In this document: positions 1-10,272 of the stretch, piece after piece
Layout: every line of letters begins with the position of its first letter
Numbering within the stretch: the stretch's first letter is position 1
From: Molanna angustata
Lineage: Eukaryota; Arthropoda; Insecta; Trichoptera; Molannidae
Direction: 5' to 3'
Assembly: GCA_963576475.1 (NCBI GenBank)
Contig: OY754981.1
Span: 26,760,132-26,824,131, forward strand
DNA length: 64,000 nucleotides
Made by a program: the position numbers and the translations under genes
The notes under the pieces: model-generated
Databases searched by the model: none
The model's input: only the letters and a program-made list of their open reading frames with translations
What the model was told of the DNA's origin: nothing

Positions 1-1220
1 AGTATCCATAATCAAGATTCGTACGATAAGTTCTAAATGAGATAACTCGAGTTCGATTTCTTTGGGATTTTTATCAAAACCTTATCTAAAAGTAACCACC
101 AGGATCTTACAGAGTCTGATATTTTTATAGGTCGAAGGTGTGATATAACAGCGCGGTGTGATCAATAGTGAGATTGTTATTTTGACCAGAAAGTGGTGTT
201 ATTATAGATGAAATAACACGATTAAGATATTTCAGACGCGTGGGATGTGTGATGCAACGGCCCTAGAGAGTTCAAGCGATCATGGATCTATATAAACTGA
301 TGAGTTGTTTAATGAAGATGTCAAAATATCACACGATATAATGGTTAAACGGCTGAGTTACCTGAGACACAACAGTTAAAGTCGCTTTTAAATGTCGTTA
401 AATACGATGATTATGCATGAGATAAAAAGACGATAATCATGTGACAACTTATTACACCGAATATTACACCGCCGAGGCATAGAAACTGTGTTTTTTGGAC
501 GAGGAAAAAATGGATGTTAGAAATTTATTTAGAAAAATGTTTTTACTTTGACTTTGTAATAACTTCCCATCGCAACTTTTTAAAACTTCCCTCTTTGAAA
601 AGAAATCTGAAGCATTATTTTCCTATAAATAACAATTAATTCTATCTAATCTCCTTATACAATCCTTGTTAAAAATAATTATAAAACTGATTATTATAGA
701 CATGATAATGTGTGCAAGCTTTTGCAAAAAAATATAATTTACTAGATTCTCCACCATCACGGTTCCAAAAATATGTCAATCGTGAATTGTGTTTTATGTT
801 ATGTCAATCGTGTGATTAAGTTATTTATAAACGCGTATATCTATAGTGTGTAAAACAAAATTATTATTTGGTAATTTTTGCTTATACATATGCATAATAC
901 ACTCAACACGTGTGCAGTTCACGCGTGTTAAATAGGTATGTAGTCGTTTCTTACTTCAGGAGTATTTTGTTCGTGTAGATGCAATACAAGAATGTATAGA
1001 AATTGTTGTAAATATGAGTATTATTTATTCATTCATAGCCACTACAACATTCATTGAAGAGTCTAAACAATTTCATTGTTATTCATTTTACCATGTTGTG
1101 TATTTTAAACATAACAATGTGGGTTATTTTTCAATACTTCATGTCATGTCATCGTTTACTGTCAAAATGATTATTGTTTTTATTTGAAAAGTAATTTATA
1201 AAATTTAAGTTTGACAACAA
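1..1220. other. AT-rich stretch without recognised gene
   Basis: No open frame of useful length and no repeat seen elsewhere in the window. The first 480 bases are slightly richer in GC and could be an old mobile-element fragment, but nothing identifies one. Confidence 0.5.
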
Positions 1221-1262
1221 TAAATGAATCTTGTGGAAAGTACTTTCCACAAGATTCATTTA
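1221..1262. repeat. Perfect 42-bp palindrome
   Basis: The sequence reads the same on both strands over 42 bases, centred on AGTACT with inner arms CTTGTGGAAAG and CTTTCCACAAG. There is no spacer. No direct repeats flank it, so insertion of a small foldback element is possible but not shown. Confidence 0.8.
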
Positions 1263-1416
1263 AGTTTAATTGCTAGGAAGAAATGTTTTATTCTCTTTAA
1301 ATATTGATACGTCCCATGAATTTTCAGAACGTGAAATAATTTTGTTTAGATGAATTAAATTAAACATAATGATGCAATCATCGTGTTCTATGGAAAAAAT
1401 CGATATTTATAATAAA

Positions 1417-1680
1417 CTAATGGGCCTCGGCAGACGTTGTTCTGCCATAGACCGTCTACTATGTAGACCGCATTTAATATAGACCATTTTTTTATGTATT
1501 TTACCAATTTTTTTCGTACATTTGAGTGTGGTTTGTGCTCTAGATGCGTAATACGAAGACCATATTCAAAGTATGACTGAATTGTTCTTCGAAATCTATG
1601 GTATATAACTTTGTCATGGAATGGACTCTCAGAAGTCATGGAATTCACTCTCTGGAAGATATCTCTTGAAAAATTTTAAT
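1417..1680 (-). mobile_element. Helitron 3'-end remnant
   Basis: Read on the minus strand, the element ends with a hairpin (GGCAGA, loop ACAACG, TCTGCC) followed 8 bases later by TTAG and then T. This matches the 3' end of the complete Helitron at 34140-34666, which ends in CTAG|T, with one change in the terminal tetranucleotide. Flanking sequence such as GGTCTACAT is also shared. The left boundary on the plus strand is exact; the other end is only where resemblance fades. An 86-residue minus-strand frame here is part of this non-coding element, not a gene. Confidence 0.7.
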
Positions 1681-1742
1681 AGGTAAATAAAAAATGCCTA
1701 TAATTTCAAACTAAAAAATCTCCACTAATACAAAGTAAATCT

Positions 1743-2278
1743 AAATCAAGAGGCAGAAATAGAGAGAAGACGTGGCCTTGCCTGGGCAGCTTTTGGAAAA
1801 TTATCATACATTCTGAAATCCCGTAAATACTCCCATTATTTGAAAAAGAAGCTATTTGATGCATGTATTCTCTTACTTATGGAATGGAAACATCGGTCCT
1901 AACAAAAAGAATAATGCACAAGCTGTTAGTGACACAGAGAGCTATTGAGAGAAAGTTGCTGGGTATTTCAATAAGGGACAGAATTCAGAATGTTATGATA
2001 AGACAAAGAACCAAAGTAACGATGTAGCGGAAAGGGTTGCTGGTCTTAAGTGGAGCTGGGCTGGGCATATTGCCAGATGCCAGGATTCACGATGGACCAA
2101 AAAGATCTTAGAATGGCGACCGAGAACAATCCGAAGAGGTGTCGGCAGACCCCAGGCAAGGTGGTCTGATGACATCAAGAAATGTGCCGGAGGGAGATGG
2201 ATGCAGTGTGCCCAAGACAGGGAGTTGTGGAGGATCAAAGGGGAGGCCTATGTCCAAGAATGGATGAAAACAGGCTGA
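1743..2278 (+). pseudogene. RTE-type reverse transcriptase C-terminus, decayed
   Basis: Translation of the plus strand, with several stops and frame changes, gives the C-terminal tail of a non-LTR retrotransposon polyprotein. Readable blocks are GLAWAAFGKL, TQRAIERKLLGISIRDRIQN, KWSWAGHIARCQDSRWTKKI, GVGRPQARWSDDIKKCAGG and QDRELWRIKGEAYVQEWMK. These are typical of the region after the reverse transcriptase domain in RTE-clade elements of Lepidoptera. A run of GAAGAA follows the stop, as in related copies. The piece at 62938-63433 is a second member. It is 5'-truncated, cannot encode an active protein and has no visible target duplication. Confidence 0.85.
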
Positions 2279-2280
2279 AG

Positions 2281-2858
2281 AAGAAGAATACAAAGTAGAA
2301 GGGAGAAAGAATATTTTAAATACGTTGCTGTGTTGTTCATATTAAGAACTAATTTGTTGCTAACATAGTTTCGTGCCATGTTAATCAATAAGCGGCACCA
2401 TGGCGCACTTTTTGTCGATATACAGCACCTAAAATAAACATCACTAAATGAGAAATAACGTTTATTATGTGCACTGTGTTTGTTGTGGAACTCTTAATAT
2501 TACTTCAATAGCTTTTGTTCTGTCGGCTAAAGCGGCGCTTATTGTGCTTTAAGTATGTAATAATGTAAGCTCTTACTGTCGAGTAGTTTACCTACATTCA
2601 ATACTTGTCTGTGAATGTGATATAACGATTATTGACTAACTTCTTGTCTGATTGTATATTTGTGTACAAGGAACATCTGTTGTATAAATGTTTCCTTATA
2701 AATAAAAATGACTTTTTCTGGAATTTGGTAAAATGGTTTAAAATATAAAAGGATTTTTCATTGGGATCTTATTGGTCAATTATATATTAATAGCTATTTG
2801 ATAGCGTGTATGGTGAAAATAATCATACAGGATTTTTCGATTTCCGTGTTATGTAAGA
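2281..2858. other. No gene seen
   Basis: AT-rich sequence. Several GATAGCTATTT words near 2790 recur near 3130-3160, but no element could be delimited. Confidence 0.5.
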
Positions 2859-2870
2859 TTGTATTTGATA

Positions 2871-3096
2871 GCAGTGAATAGCAGAGGTCGCCCCAAAAAG
2901 GGATGGCATGACCATGTGAATGATATTTTGAAAGAAGGAAACATAAAAAGTTTGAAAAATCGACGAGCATGTATGAGACGATGCATAGATGTAAAGGAAG
3001 CCAGAAATCTGTGCAAATATAGAGAAGTATGGCGCTCGATTCTCTCTGCTTACCCCGTAAGGGACATGGCGTAATGGTATGTATGTATGTATGTAT
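2871..3096 (+). pseudogene. LINE-A tail (reverse transcriptase C-terminus), 5'-truncated insertion
   Basis: The plus strand encodes the end of a LINE polyprotein: GRPKKGWHDHVNDILKEGN, then RRACMRRCIDVKEARNLC, then WRSILSAYPVRDMA and a stop. The longer copy at 13382-13862 shows that this block follows a YASETWTWT / WFGHIERM region, which identifies it as the C-terminus of a non-LTR retrotransposon reverse transcriptase. After the stop comes GGTATG followed by GTAT units, the usual kind of tail for RTE-like elements. About 11 bases (TGTATTTGATA) occur just before the element at 2860-2870 and at its end at 3096-3106, consistent with a target-site duplication overlapping the tail. Only about 70 codons remain. 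Confidence 0.8.
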
Positions 3097-3100
3097 GTAT

Positions 3101-3121
3101 TTGATAACTTAAGGTTATCAA
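3101..3121. repeat. 21-bp palindrome
   Basis: TTGATAAC, spacer TTAAG, GTTATCAA. It begins within the presumed target duplication of the preceding LINE tail, so it is a property of the target site. Confidence 0.6.
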
Positions 3122-3188
3122 ATGAAAATAGCTATCAATCAGATATTGATAGCTATTTTAATTCTGATTATATTAATTGATTAATTAT

Positions 3189-3388
3189 TGCGTATATAAG
3201 TGCGTATATAAGTGCGTATATAAGTGCGTATATAAGTGCGTATATAAGTGCGTATATAAGTGCGTATATAAGTGCGTATATAAGTGCGTATATAAGTGCG
3301 TATATAAGTGCGTATATAAGTGCGTATGTAAGTGCGTATATAAGTGCGTATATAAGTGCGTATATAAGTGCGTATATAAGTGCGTATG
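3189..3388. repeat. 12-bp minisatellite, about 16.5 units
   Basis: Tandem array of the unit TGCGTATATAAG with about 16 nearly identical copies; one internal unit near 3325 has GTATG for GTATA, and the last unit runs out into GATAAATACC. Because the period is a multiple of three and the unit lacks stops in several frames, it produces spurious open frames on both strands with four-residue repeats (YKCV on plus, THLY and IRTY on minus). The very low divergence suggests recent expansion or homogenisation. Confidence 0.95.
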
Positions 3389-3429
3389 ATAAATACCAAT
3401 AACATATCTCATGGTATTATTTTTCTTCT

Positions 3430-3885
3430 CATTTACATTGAATCAGGTTGTTATATTTTTATTTTTACTCCTCACTAACCCAAGGTTATCTCCTTGGGGA
3501 GTTATGATTTCGCAATTTCGATGGCTATTTCTTTATTCCAGATTATCAACTAGTATCACGCTGAGATTGTATTCTGAAAGTTTCATCACAATGTATATGT
3601 GATCTCAATTTTTTAATCGTCAAATATTTCAAAGTGATTCCATAATCTGGAAACTTAAAATTTTAAATTTTTATTTTCAAATTGGTAAAAGGCACATCAC
3701 TTATATAAAATGGCATTAAAGAATTATCAAGTTTTCATAATAAAATAATTAAATAAAAAATAATTTAACAAACTCATTTCATCTAAATGCTGAGTATATT
3801 ATTATACAAAATTTGAATACTTTATAGAATGACTTGTTAGTGAGGAGTTTAGCGTTGGCCGCAACCCACTCATTTTACATTGATT
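3430..3885 (+). repeat. Repeat F, copy 1
   Basis: This stretch is collinear with 6790-7600 and, inverted, with 5305-5865. Shared landmarks are AACCCAAGG near the start, CAGATTATCAACTAGTA, TTTCATCACAATGTAT, CAAATTGGTAAAAGGCACA, AATTATCAAGTTTTCATAAT and, at the end, AGTGAGGAGTTTAGCGTTG followed by CAACCCACTCATTT. No coding capacity and no terminal inverted repeats were seen. The class is unknown; a non-autonomous mobile element is likely because three copies lie in 4 kb in both orientations. Confidence 0.75.
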
Positions 3886-4939
3886 TAGATTACTCAGCCA
3901 GCGCGGTAACCGCTCAGCGTCTTACTGATTATATATTTTTAAAATGAATGATCTAGTTAGGATGGCGGAATTTTATTTCGATCAAACCTTTATTATCGAA
4001 CAATTCATAATTTAAGCGATGACCAAGCTGTTAAATATGTTGTCTGTAAAAATCTATTGACATGATAATATAAAACAACTTTAATGACATTCGTTGACTA
4101 TTGAGTACTAAAAATACATAATTTAAATCACTGTTTATACCGGTACACATTTACAAATTCGTCATCCATATTTAAATTAATACACGCATTATTAAATCAA
4201 CATAATTAGGCGTAGTATGTGAAACATAAAACTATTAAATAAATCTTCCTCGATATTTATTACGATTTAAAATTCCCTCAACAACAGTAATAAATAATTA
4301 CCAAGTCGGACGGAGATTTTTTTTTCAGATAGTAATTTATTACCAACGCCGTCTTAATTAAGAAGTCTTTTTGTTCAAAAATTACAAAAAGATAACATCT
4401 GTTTACAAATTACGTAACATATTTATAGTATCTCGTATATTACCAGTCAAAACATTGTCACACATGTTAAATATACCTACGCGAGAAATAACAGAGTATT
4501 TGTATCATAACCTTTAATAGACATATTACACTATATTATGTGATTCACTGTATAATTATATCACTTTTTAATGTTTAAGGAAATTTACCCTTTTGCAAAT
4601 TTTTGGCACCATCTCAAAATCATTATTTATTTCAAAGTTAACAAGTAATTATTAGTGATGAGCAATGCAATACCATGACAGCAAAACTTGCAAGACATTT
4701 GCTCAACACTAACGAGTATCAGATGCACAATTTAAAATGTACTTTTTTAATGATCATAGATCCTTGTGGATGAAAAAGATGAAATAACTTAACATATGCG
4801 ATTATCATACATTTCTATTCAACTTATTGATTTTGAAATTACTTGTGTGGGATTTTGGCTCCACTGAAATCATCGAATAAAATTGCATAATCTCAAATGG
4901 AAATTGAACGTATTTAAGAAAATACCCTAAAGGAAAATT
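3886..4939. other. AT-rich stretch, no gene seen
   Basis: No open frame worth reporting on either strand and no repeat recognised. Confidence 0.5.
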
Positions 4940-5190
4940 AAAATAAAGGAGACATCCTTTTTAAAGTTTTTCTAAGTTGTGTTTCGTAAACTGAATTTTA
5001 TTAAAATACTCTTGGTTTAGCATTATTGTTTAATTTGTATAAAATACAAAATTGGAACATGCATCGTCATCGGGAATACACAAATTCTGAATGTTTCAGA
5101 CGTCTAACTGGTCGGTAGGTTAAATAAAAATATTTTAGAAAATTCCAGTACAGATAGACAAGTAAAGTTAATTGTAAGAATGTAAAAAAA
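4940..5190 (+). repeat. Repeat G, copy 1
   Basis: Resembles 51975-52225: GACA(T/C)CCTTTT(T/C)AAAGTTTT, then ATTCTTGGTT / ACTCTTGGTT, AGCATTATTGTTTA, TGCAT(C/T)GTCATCGGG, AACTGG, and AAGTTAATT near the end. Divergence is considerable. No coding or terminal structure was seen. Confidence 0.55.
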
Positions 5191-5304
5191 CATTCTTGAA
5201 TTTTATTTTAAGAAAACAGCATAAAGTATTAATACGAAGATAGTCAATAAAACGTTAATGTTCTTGTCTGTTTTATGTAAAATATAGGTGAACTGACCTT
5301 TCCG

Positions 5305-5865
5305 GGACTTTATACTTCGAGTGGGTCATGACCAACGCTATATTCCTCACTACAAGTCACTCTACAAAGTATTCAAATTTCGTATAGAAAATTTTAAGCA
5401 TGTGTTTTTTTAATTATTTTTGTTTTTTTATTTTATTATGAAAACTTGATATATCTTCAATGACATTTTATAAAAGTGATGTGTTTTTAGTAATTTGAAA
5501 ATAAAAATATTAATTTTTATAGTTCTTGGTCTTACAGTTACATTTAAATATTTGACAGTTAAAAAAAAGAGAAGCACTGACCAGATAACCTTTCAAAATG
5601 TAATGAGATAAGTGAGAATTAGGTATACGAAATTGTAAAATTTGAAAAAAAAAATAGAACGAGTACTTAGTCTATTATAGATAAAGTAGAATAAACACAC
5701 ACAGATACATTGCGATGAAATTTTCTGAATACAAATCCAGCATGATACTAGTTGATTATCTGCGATAAAAAAAATAACATTAAAATTTTCGTATTCATAA
5801 CTTCCCTCCGGGAAACGAGGAGGAAAAAGCCTATAAGCTGAAAATGAAAGATCACTTTTGACTTT
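5305..5865 (-). repeat. Repeat F, copy 2 (inverted)
   Basis: Read on the minus strand this copy follows the same order of landmarks as copies 1 and 3, ending on the plus strand near 5310 with GAGTGGGTCATGACCAACGCTA. A 115-codon minus-strand open frame over 5593-5940 lies partly within it; it is phenylalanine- and isoleucine-rich, matches nothing I know, and is probably a chance frame in AT-rich repeat DNA. Confidence 0.7.
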
Positions 5866-6789
5866 GTTTTGTTCATTTCCCGGAAATAACTTTTTGAAAA
5901 ATACACGAATTGTAAAAATATTCATTTGAAATTCATCCATTCTATTATTCCGATAGAATTTATTGTTAAGCTATAATAAAACGTTGACTTTATTGTACAA
6001 TAATTTGTAGATTTAATCGACATATTAAGATGTATTCCATGTTTATTGTAGATTTTTGCGATAGTCGCACATGATGCTGTCAGACAGAAAATACATAAAA
6101 CAGGATATTAAAAATTTAGCGCTCCATTGACTAAAAAAAACTTCTGTGGTTTTTGTGACATATTATCTTCAAAAATGTGCGTGGCACATTTTATTTTGAC
6201 ATTGACCCGTGACACAAAATTGAACTTTAATAATGAAGTGACGAAATACAAAGTTGATTCAGCGAGACGTTAGCTTTAACACGCACCATATGAGAAACTA
6301 TCAAGCTAATTAAGACAAAACCCATATGGTACAAACAAAGGGGTATATTTTTTTTAAATACTTGGTTGTTTCATAAGTTCCCATTTATTAAAAATGCATT
6401 TGATTCCATTCGAAAGGAGGCAGTTATCAATTCTTCATGATTTTTTAAGCAGATTTCATTCAATAATACCACGTGGTCCGATTGCTACGATTCTTTTTTT
6501 TTTTTTGTTTTATAAGCAAAAATATTTTTAACCATGTGAAAGAGTAGCATCTCCTACAAACTTGTTACATCCCGCTTATAATTTTACAACTGAATTTTTT
6601 TCGATAATACACCATGTTACGTGGGTTTTCATCGACTTCAAAATATTTGAATATTGTCAAAAGAAAATCGAGTTTGCTGTGTGACTACGCGTCGTATTTT
6701 TATTGCAATATGTAATGATTGGTATTAAAATATTGATGAAGATTTAAATACACACCTTTATTATTATTTTTTCGTTTGGAATGTATGTA
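5866..6789. other. AT-rich stretch, no gene seen
   Basis: No gene or recognisable repeat. Short poly(T) runs at about 6345 and 6494. Confidence 0.5.
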
Positions 6790-7600
6790 TTATATTATAC
6801 TAATTGTGTATATATTTTTACTCTTCAATAACCCAAGGGTAGTGGGGAGTTATGAATTCGCAATTTTTAAGGATTATTTTTTTGCAGATTATCAACTAGT
6901 AAGTATCTTGCTGATATTATATTCTGAAAATTTCATCACAATGTATCAGTGTGTGTATGTGCGCATTATACTATGTGTACGGCGTATTTATTCTACATTA
7001 TAGATTATATTCTTTTCAAATTTTCATTTGAAAAGAATGAGAATTTGAAAGGAATGAGAGGTCAGGGACGCCCAAGAAAGGAATGGCACGACCATGTGAA
7101 CGTATTTTTGAAAGACGGAAATGTTAGAAGTGTGAGCAATAGACGAACATGTATAAGACGATGCATGAATGTGGATGAGGCGAGGGATGCGTGCCAGGAT
7201 AGAAAGATGTGGCGTTCGGTTCTCTCTGCCTACCCCGCAAGGGACATGGCGTGATGGTATGTATGTATGTAAATTTTCATTTTTGTATATCTAATACTCT
7301 CTTAGATTCCTTTTGATTTTGAAGGATATCGAAATAATTCTTCCCATTTTTTTAATTGTCATGCTACATGCTCAGGACCTTGAAATTTGATTTTTTTTCA
7401 AATTGGTAAAAAGGCACACCAATTTCATAAAATAGCATTGAACAATTATCAAGTTTTCATAATAAAATATAAATAGAAATTCTCATTTCAACTGAAAATG
7501 CTGAATAATTTGCATGCAAAATTTAAACAGGTACTTTATGGAGTGACTTGGTAGTGAGGAGTTTAGCGTTGACCACAACCCACTCATTTATAATATAATA
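6790..7600 (+). repeat. Repeat F, copy 3, interrupted by a LINE tail
   Basis: Same landmarks as copy 1, in the same orientation, but split by the LINE-A insertion at 7030-7270. Removing that insertion and one 12-bp duplication restores collinearity, so repeat F was in place before the LINE tail arrived. Confidence 0.75.
7030..7270 (+). pseudogene. LINE-A tail inserted in repeat F, with 12-bp target duplication
   Basis: Open plus-strand frame for the C-terminus of the LINE-A reverse transcriptase: GQGRPRKEWHDHVNVFLKDG, RRTCIRRCMNVDEARDAC, then WRSVLSAYPARDMA and a stop, followed by GGTATG and GTAT units. The 12 bases AAATTTTCATTT occur at 7018-7029 and again at 7271-7282, a textbook target-site duplication for target-primed reverse transcription. 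The insert is 241 bp, so only the last 60-70 codons of the parent were copied. The intact frame and perfect duplication make it one of the younger LINE-A insertions here. The protein piece has no catalytic residues. Confidence 0.88.
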
Positions 7601-8636
7601 TCTGGTAGATAAAATATGTGTTGCAAGTTATTGACAATTTCAAATAAACAAATTGTTCAATTCATAGTAAATAAATAGTTTGTTCATAATATCATACATA
7701 ATTCTAAAGATAAATATTTGTATGTTGTAATACCTAGTTGTTTCATTATTGACTGTACATATTATAGAAAATCTTCAATATTATTTAGCAAGTCAACAAT
7801 TGCATGTCGTGTAACTGCCACTTGTTGAGCATATTAACATAATTATATTAAAGATTTACTATATATCCGAGAATAACATTCACATTGTCATATCAATAAA
7901 GTCTGTGTGACGTTTCTGTGGAAGGTCAATGTGTAGTGGCAATAAATTATCGATGTATTAAATGAAATGTCATCAAACAATTTGTATATATGACAGAAGG
8001 ATAATTTGTCAAATCCACATGTTGACCTCCCACTGCCACCAAAGAACGAAATGTACCACCAGACCGGGAAATATGATAAATCGCTGAAAAAATATTGAGT
8101 TCATCGCCTCAACTACACACGTGAACATAAAATTCAGTTTCAATGTCAAATAGAGATAGGAAACATTTTTCTATATCCCATAATTCAAAAAGTAAAAAAA
8201 AATCGATTGAAACATTTATTCTAACATTTTTTTTTAATTTTGAATTCTATATTTTCGATCCTGTTTTTGAATTATTTAATGTATTATAATATTTATTTAC
8301 TAGCATTATAGACGGAATTAATACTGAGAATATCAATATCATACTGAGATGGTCAGTAACATAATAGGTATATTTTTCATAATGTTTCTTCATAAATTTT
8401 TTTTCAATAAGTATTGATTTTTTATATTTTCTTACTTTTATCTCTATCTTAATCTCTAGGCACGTCTATGTTTACATTTTAACTTCTCTATTGGAAATAT
8501 TGTGATTGTGACACATATAAATCAACTTAAAAAAATGTGTATGTGTGATGTGTAACTGTTTTTTCTTTTAATAAATAAATAAAAATAAAATAAAAACACT
8601 GAGGTAGATACTACGTAGAGCCAATTTTAATTCACC
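7601..8636. other. AT-rich stretch, no gene seen
   Basis: No gene. An A-rich tail around 8565-8600 (AATAAATAAATAAAAATAAAA) may be the 3' end of an unidentified retroposon. Confidence 0.45.
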
Positions 8637-8895
8637 AATTTAAGCTCCGTAAAATGTCGTACTTCGGCCATATTTTGAGAGGTGAAAAATATACCATCCC
8701 TGGGCTTGTGATGAGGGATAATATTGAGGGTCGTAGAGGGGTCGGATGAAGGCAGCTTTCCTGGCTGCGAAACATCCGGGAATGGACCGGTATGAGAATT
8801 GTGGAGGAGCTGTTTTGCACTGCGCAGGACAGGGAGGCTTTATCTATGGTGACCGTCAACGTCAAGGATACCTGACATGACTCAAGAAGAAGAAG
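8637..8895 (+). pseudogene. LINE tail of the LGHILRGEKY type, decayed
   Basis: One plus-strand frame, broken by a single TGA, reads KMSYFGHILRGEKY, MRDNIEGRRGVG, QLSWLRNIREWTGMRIVEEL and CTAQDREAL, then a stop followed by AGAAGAAGAAGA. This is the C-terminal region after the reverse transcriptase of a non-LTR retrotransposon; the same block occurs at 43590-43855. The GAA-rich tail after the stop is shared. The upstream part of the element is absent, which fits 5' truncation. The exact clade is not certain from this short piece. Confidence 0.8.
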
Positions 8896-10138
8896 AAAAT
8901 AGACGGAATATTTTTTTTCGTTAGTCAATTTTAGTAATACCCACAAAAAGGGTTGCCTGGTGGAATTTCTCTTCGTTTACATCCTTAATAATTGTGTTAA
9001 ATTTCTGGTTACCCACCTACTTCCTTTTGTTATTTTTAATCCTCTGTTTATTGTTATGTTTTTATTTTGTTTATGATAAGAGAAAAAAGAATTCTTAAGT
9101 TTATCAAATTTGGCACATCATTTGGGGGGTAGCTGTGGTATTTGTAGGCGGGGTGGGGTATATGTGGGTGGAGTATTTATGGTAGTTTTTTTTACTTATA
9201 TTAAGTATAGATGCGTATATTGGGGGAATTAGTATATTTAATAGATTTGAGTTTTTTTTCTTTTATTGATATCTATTGCTTCAATTAGATCGAGATTTTT
9301 CCTTTTTTCTCAACATGAAGCACCTCAGTATATTTTAAGCTGAATGTGTGGCCGGTATTTCTACAGTGTTCGTTAATCTCTGAATTTGACGTTAAGTTTT
9401 TTTAATGCTTTTTTTTGTTCTTGTTTTCGCTTTGTCCCACGTAAAAATAATATGGAATTCCACAAAGTTGCAAAAATAATTTTAATAAACCAATTCTTTA
9501 TGTTATTTAAATATATTCATAAAATACTTTCAAAATTGATTGAAATGATACAATAAAATATAATGAATAAGCAGATATAATGGAAGCGGAAACTGCGAAA
9601 AATATGATAACTACATACGCAAGAGTTTAAATATTTTTTTATGAAATAATTTGTAAGTGTCACAAATTTAAACAACCTCAGTTTCTGTGCTCCTGATTCA
9701 GACAATATAGACAGACTTGTTTAATGACACAATAGGCCCATTATTTATTTATTCGTCTAGTCTAGGCGCTATAAAAACCACCAACCACCATTTGTGTCAA
9801 TGTTGGCCGGACTGTTGTGGTGGCCATAACATTGACCTGACATCAAACCTTTCCCACATTACAGAGACGGATATTAAACTATGGCAAAACCAACATTGAC
9901 GGATGACATCACACCAGATGCCCCTACAATTTTTATCTATTTTGTTTCAACATTGCGTAAGACAAATACCTACCAGACAACGTAACAAAAACTTCAAACA
10001 AATTCGCATTGATTCAAGTCATAATTAACACAGAATTGACAAAATTTCTCAGTTCGTCGTTCACAGTAGGTACCTAACTACATTTAGCAAGACTAGGGAA
10101 TAGTCAAGCTGGGTTATTTCAACAAAAGTATCAGTAAT
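8896..10138. other. No gene seen; G-rich patch
   Basis: The plus strand at about 9123-9175 carries several runs of three to six G. Loops between runs are long, so a G-quadruplex is only weakly supported. Otherwise nothing recognised. Confidence 0.45.
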
Positions 10139-10272
10139 AGTATAGTTAAAATACTTTGATTTCATGCCGTTAAACGACGCATCAAAATTGCGTCGTTTAA
10201 CGGCATTAGAATTCAATGAATCAACCAAAAGCTTTGAACAATTTTATGAAATCAAAGTATTTTAACTATACT
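10139..10272. repeat. Nested inverted repeats
   Basis: Outer arms of 27 bp are perfect: 10139-10165 and 10246-10272 (AGTATAGTTAAAATAC ...). Inside lies a second perfect pair of 16 bp, 10166-10181 and 10189-10204 (GCCGTTAAACGACGCA), with a 7-base loop. The inner hairpin abuts the left outer arm but is 41 bases from the right one. This may be a foldback element, or one palindromic element inserted within another. No convincing flanking duplication was found. Confidence 0.8.

Noticed and set aside
3189..3388. CRISPR array
   Set aside because: Units are 12 bp with no unique spacers, and the window is eukaryotic.
3177..3412. Long repetitive open frames (YKCV, THLY, IRTY units) on both strands
   Set aside because: They are automatic products of a 12-bp tandem repeat whose period is divisible by three; no gene is implied.
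9123..9175. G-quadruplex
   Set aside because: G runs are separated by long loops, so a stable structure is not well supported.
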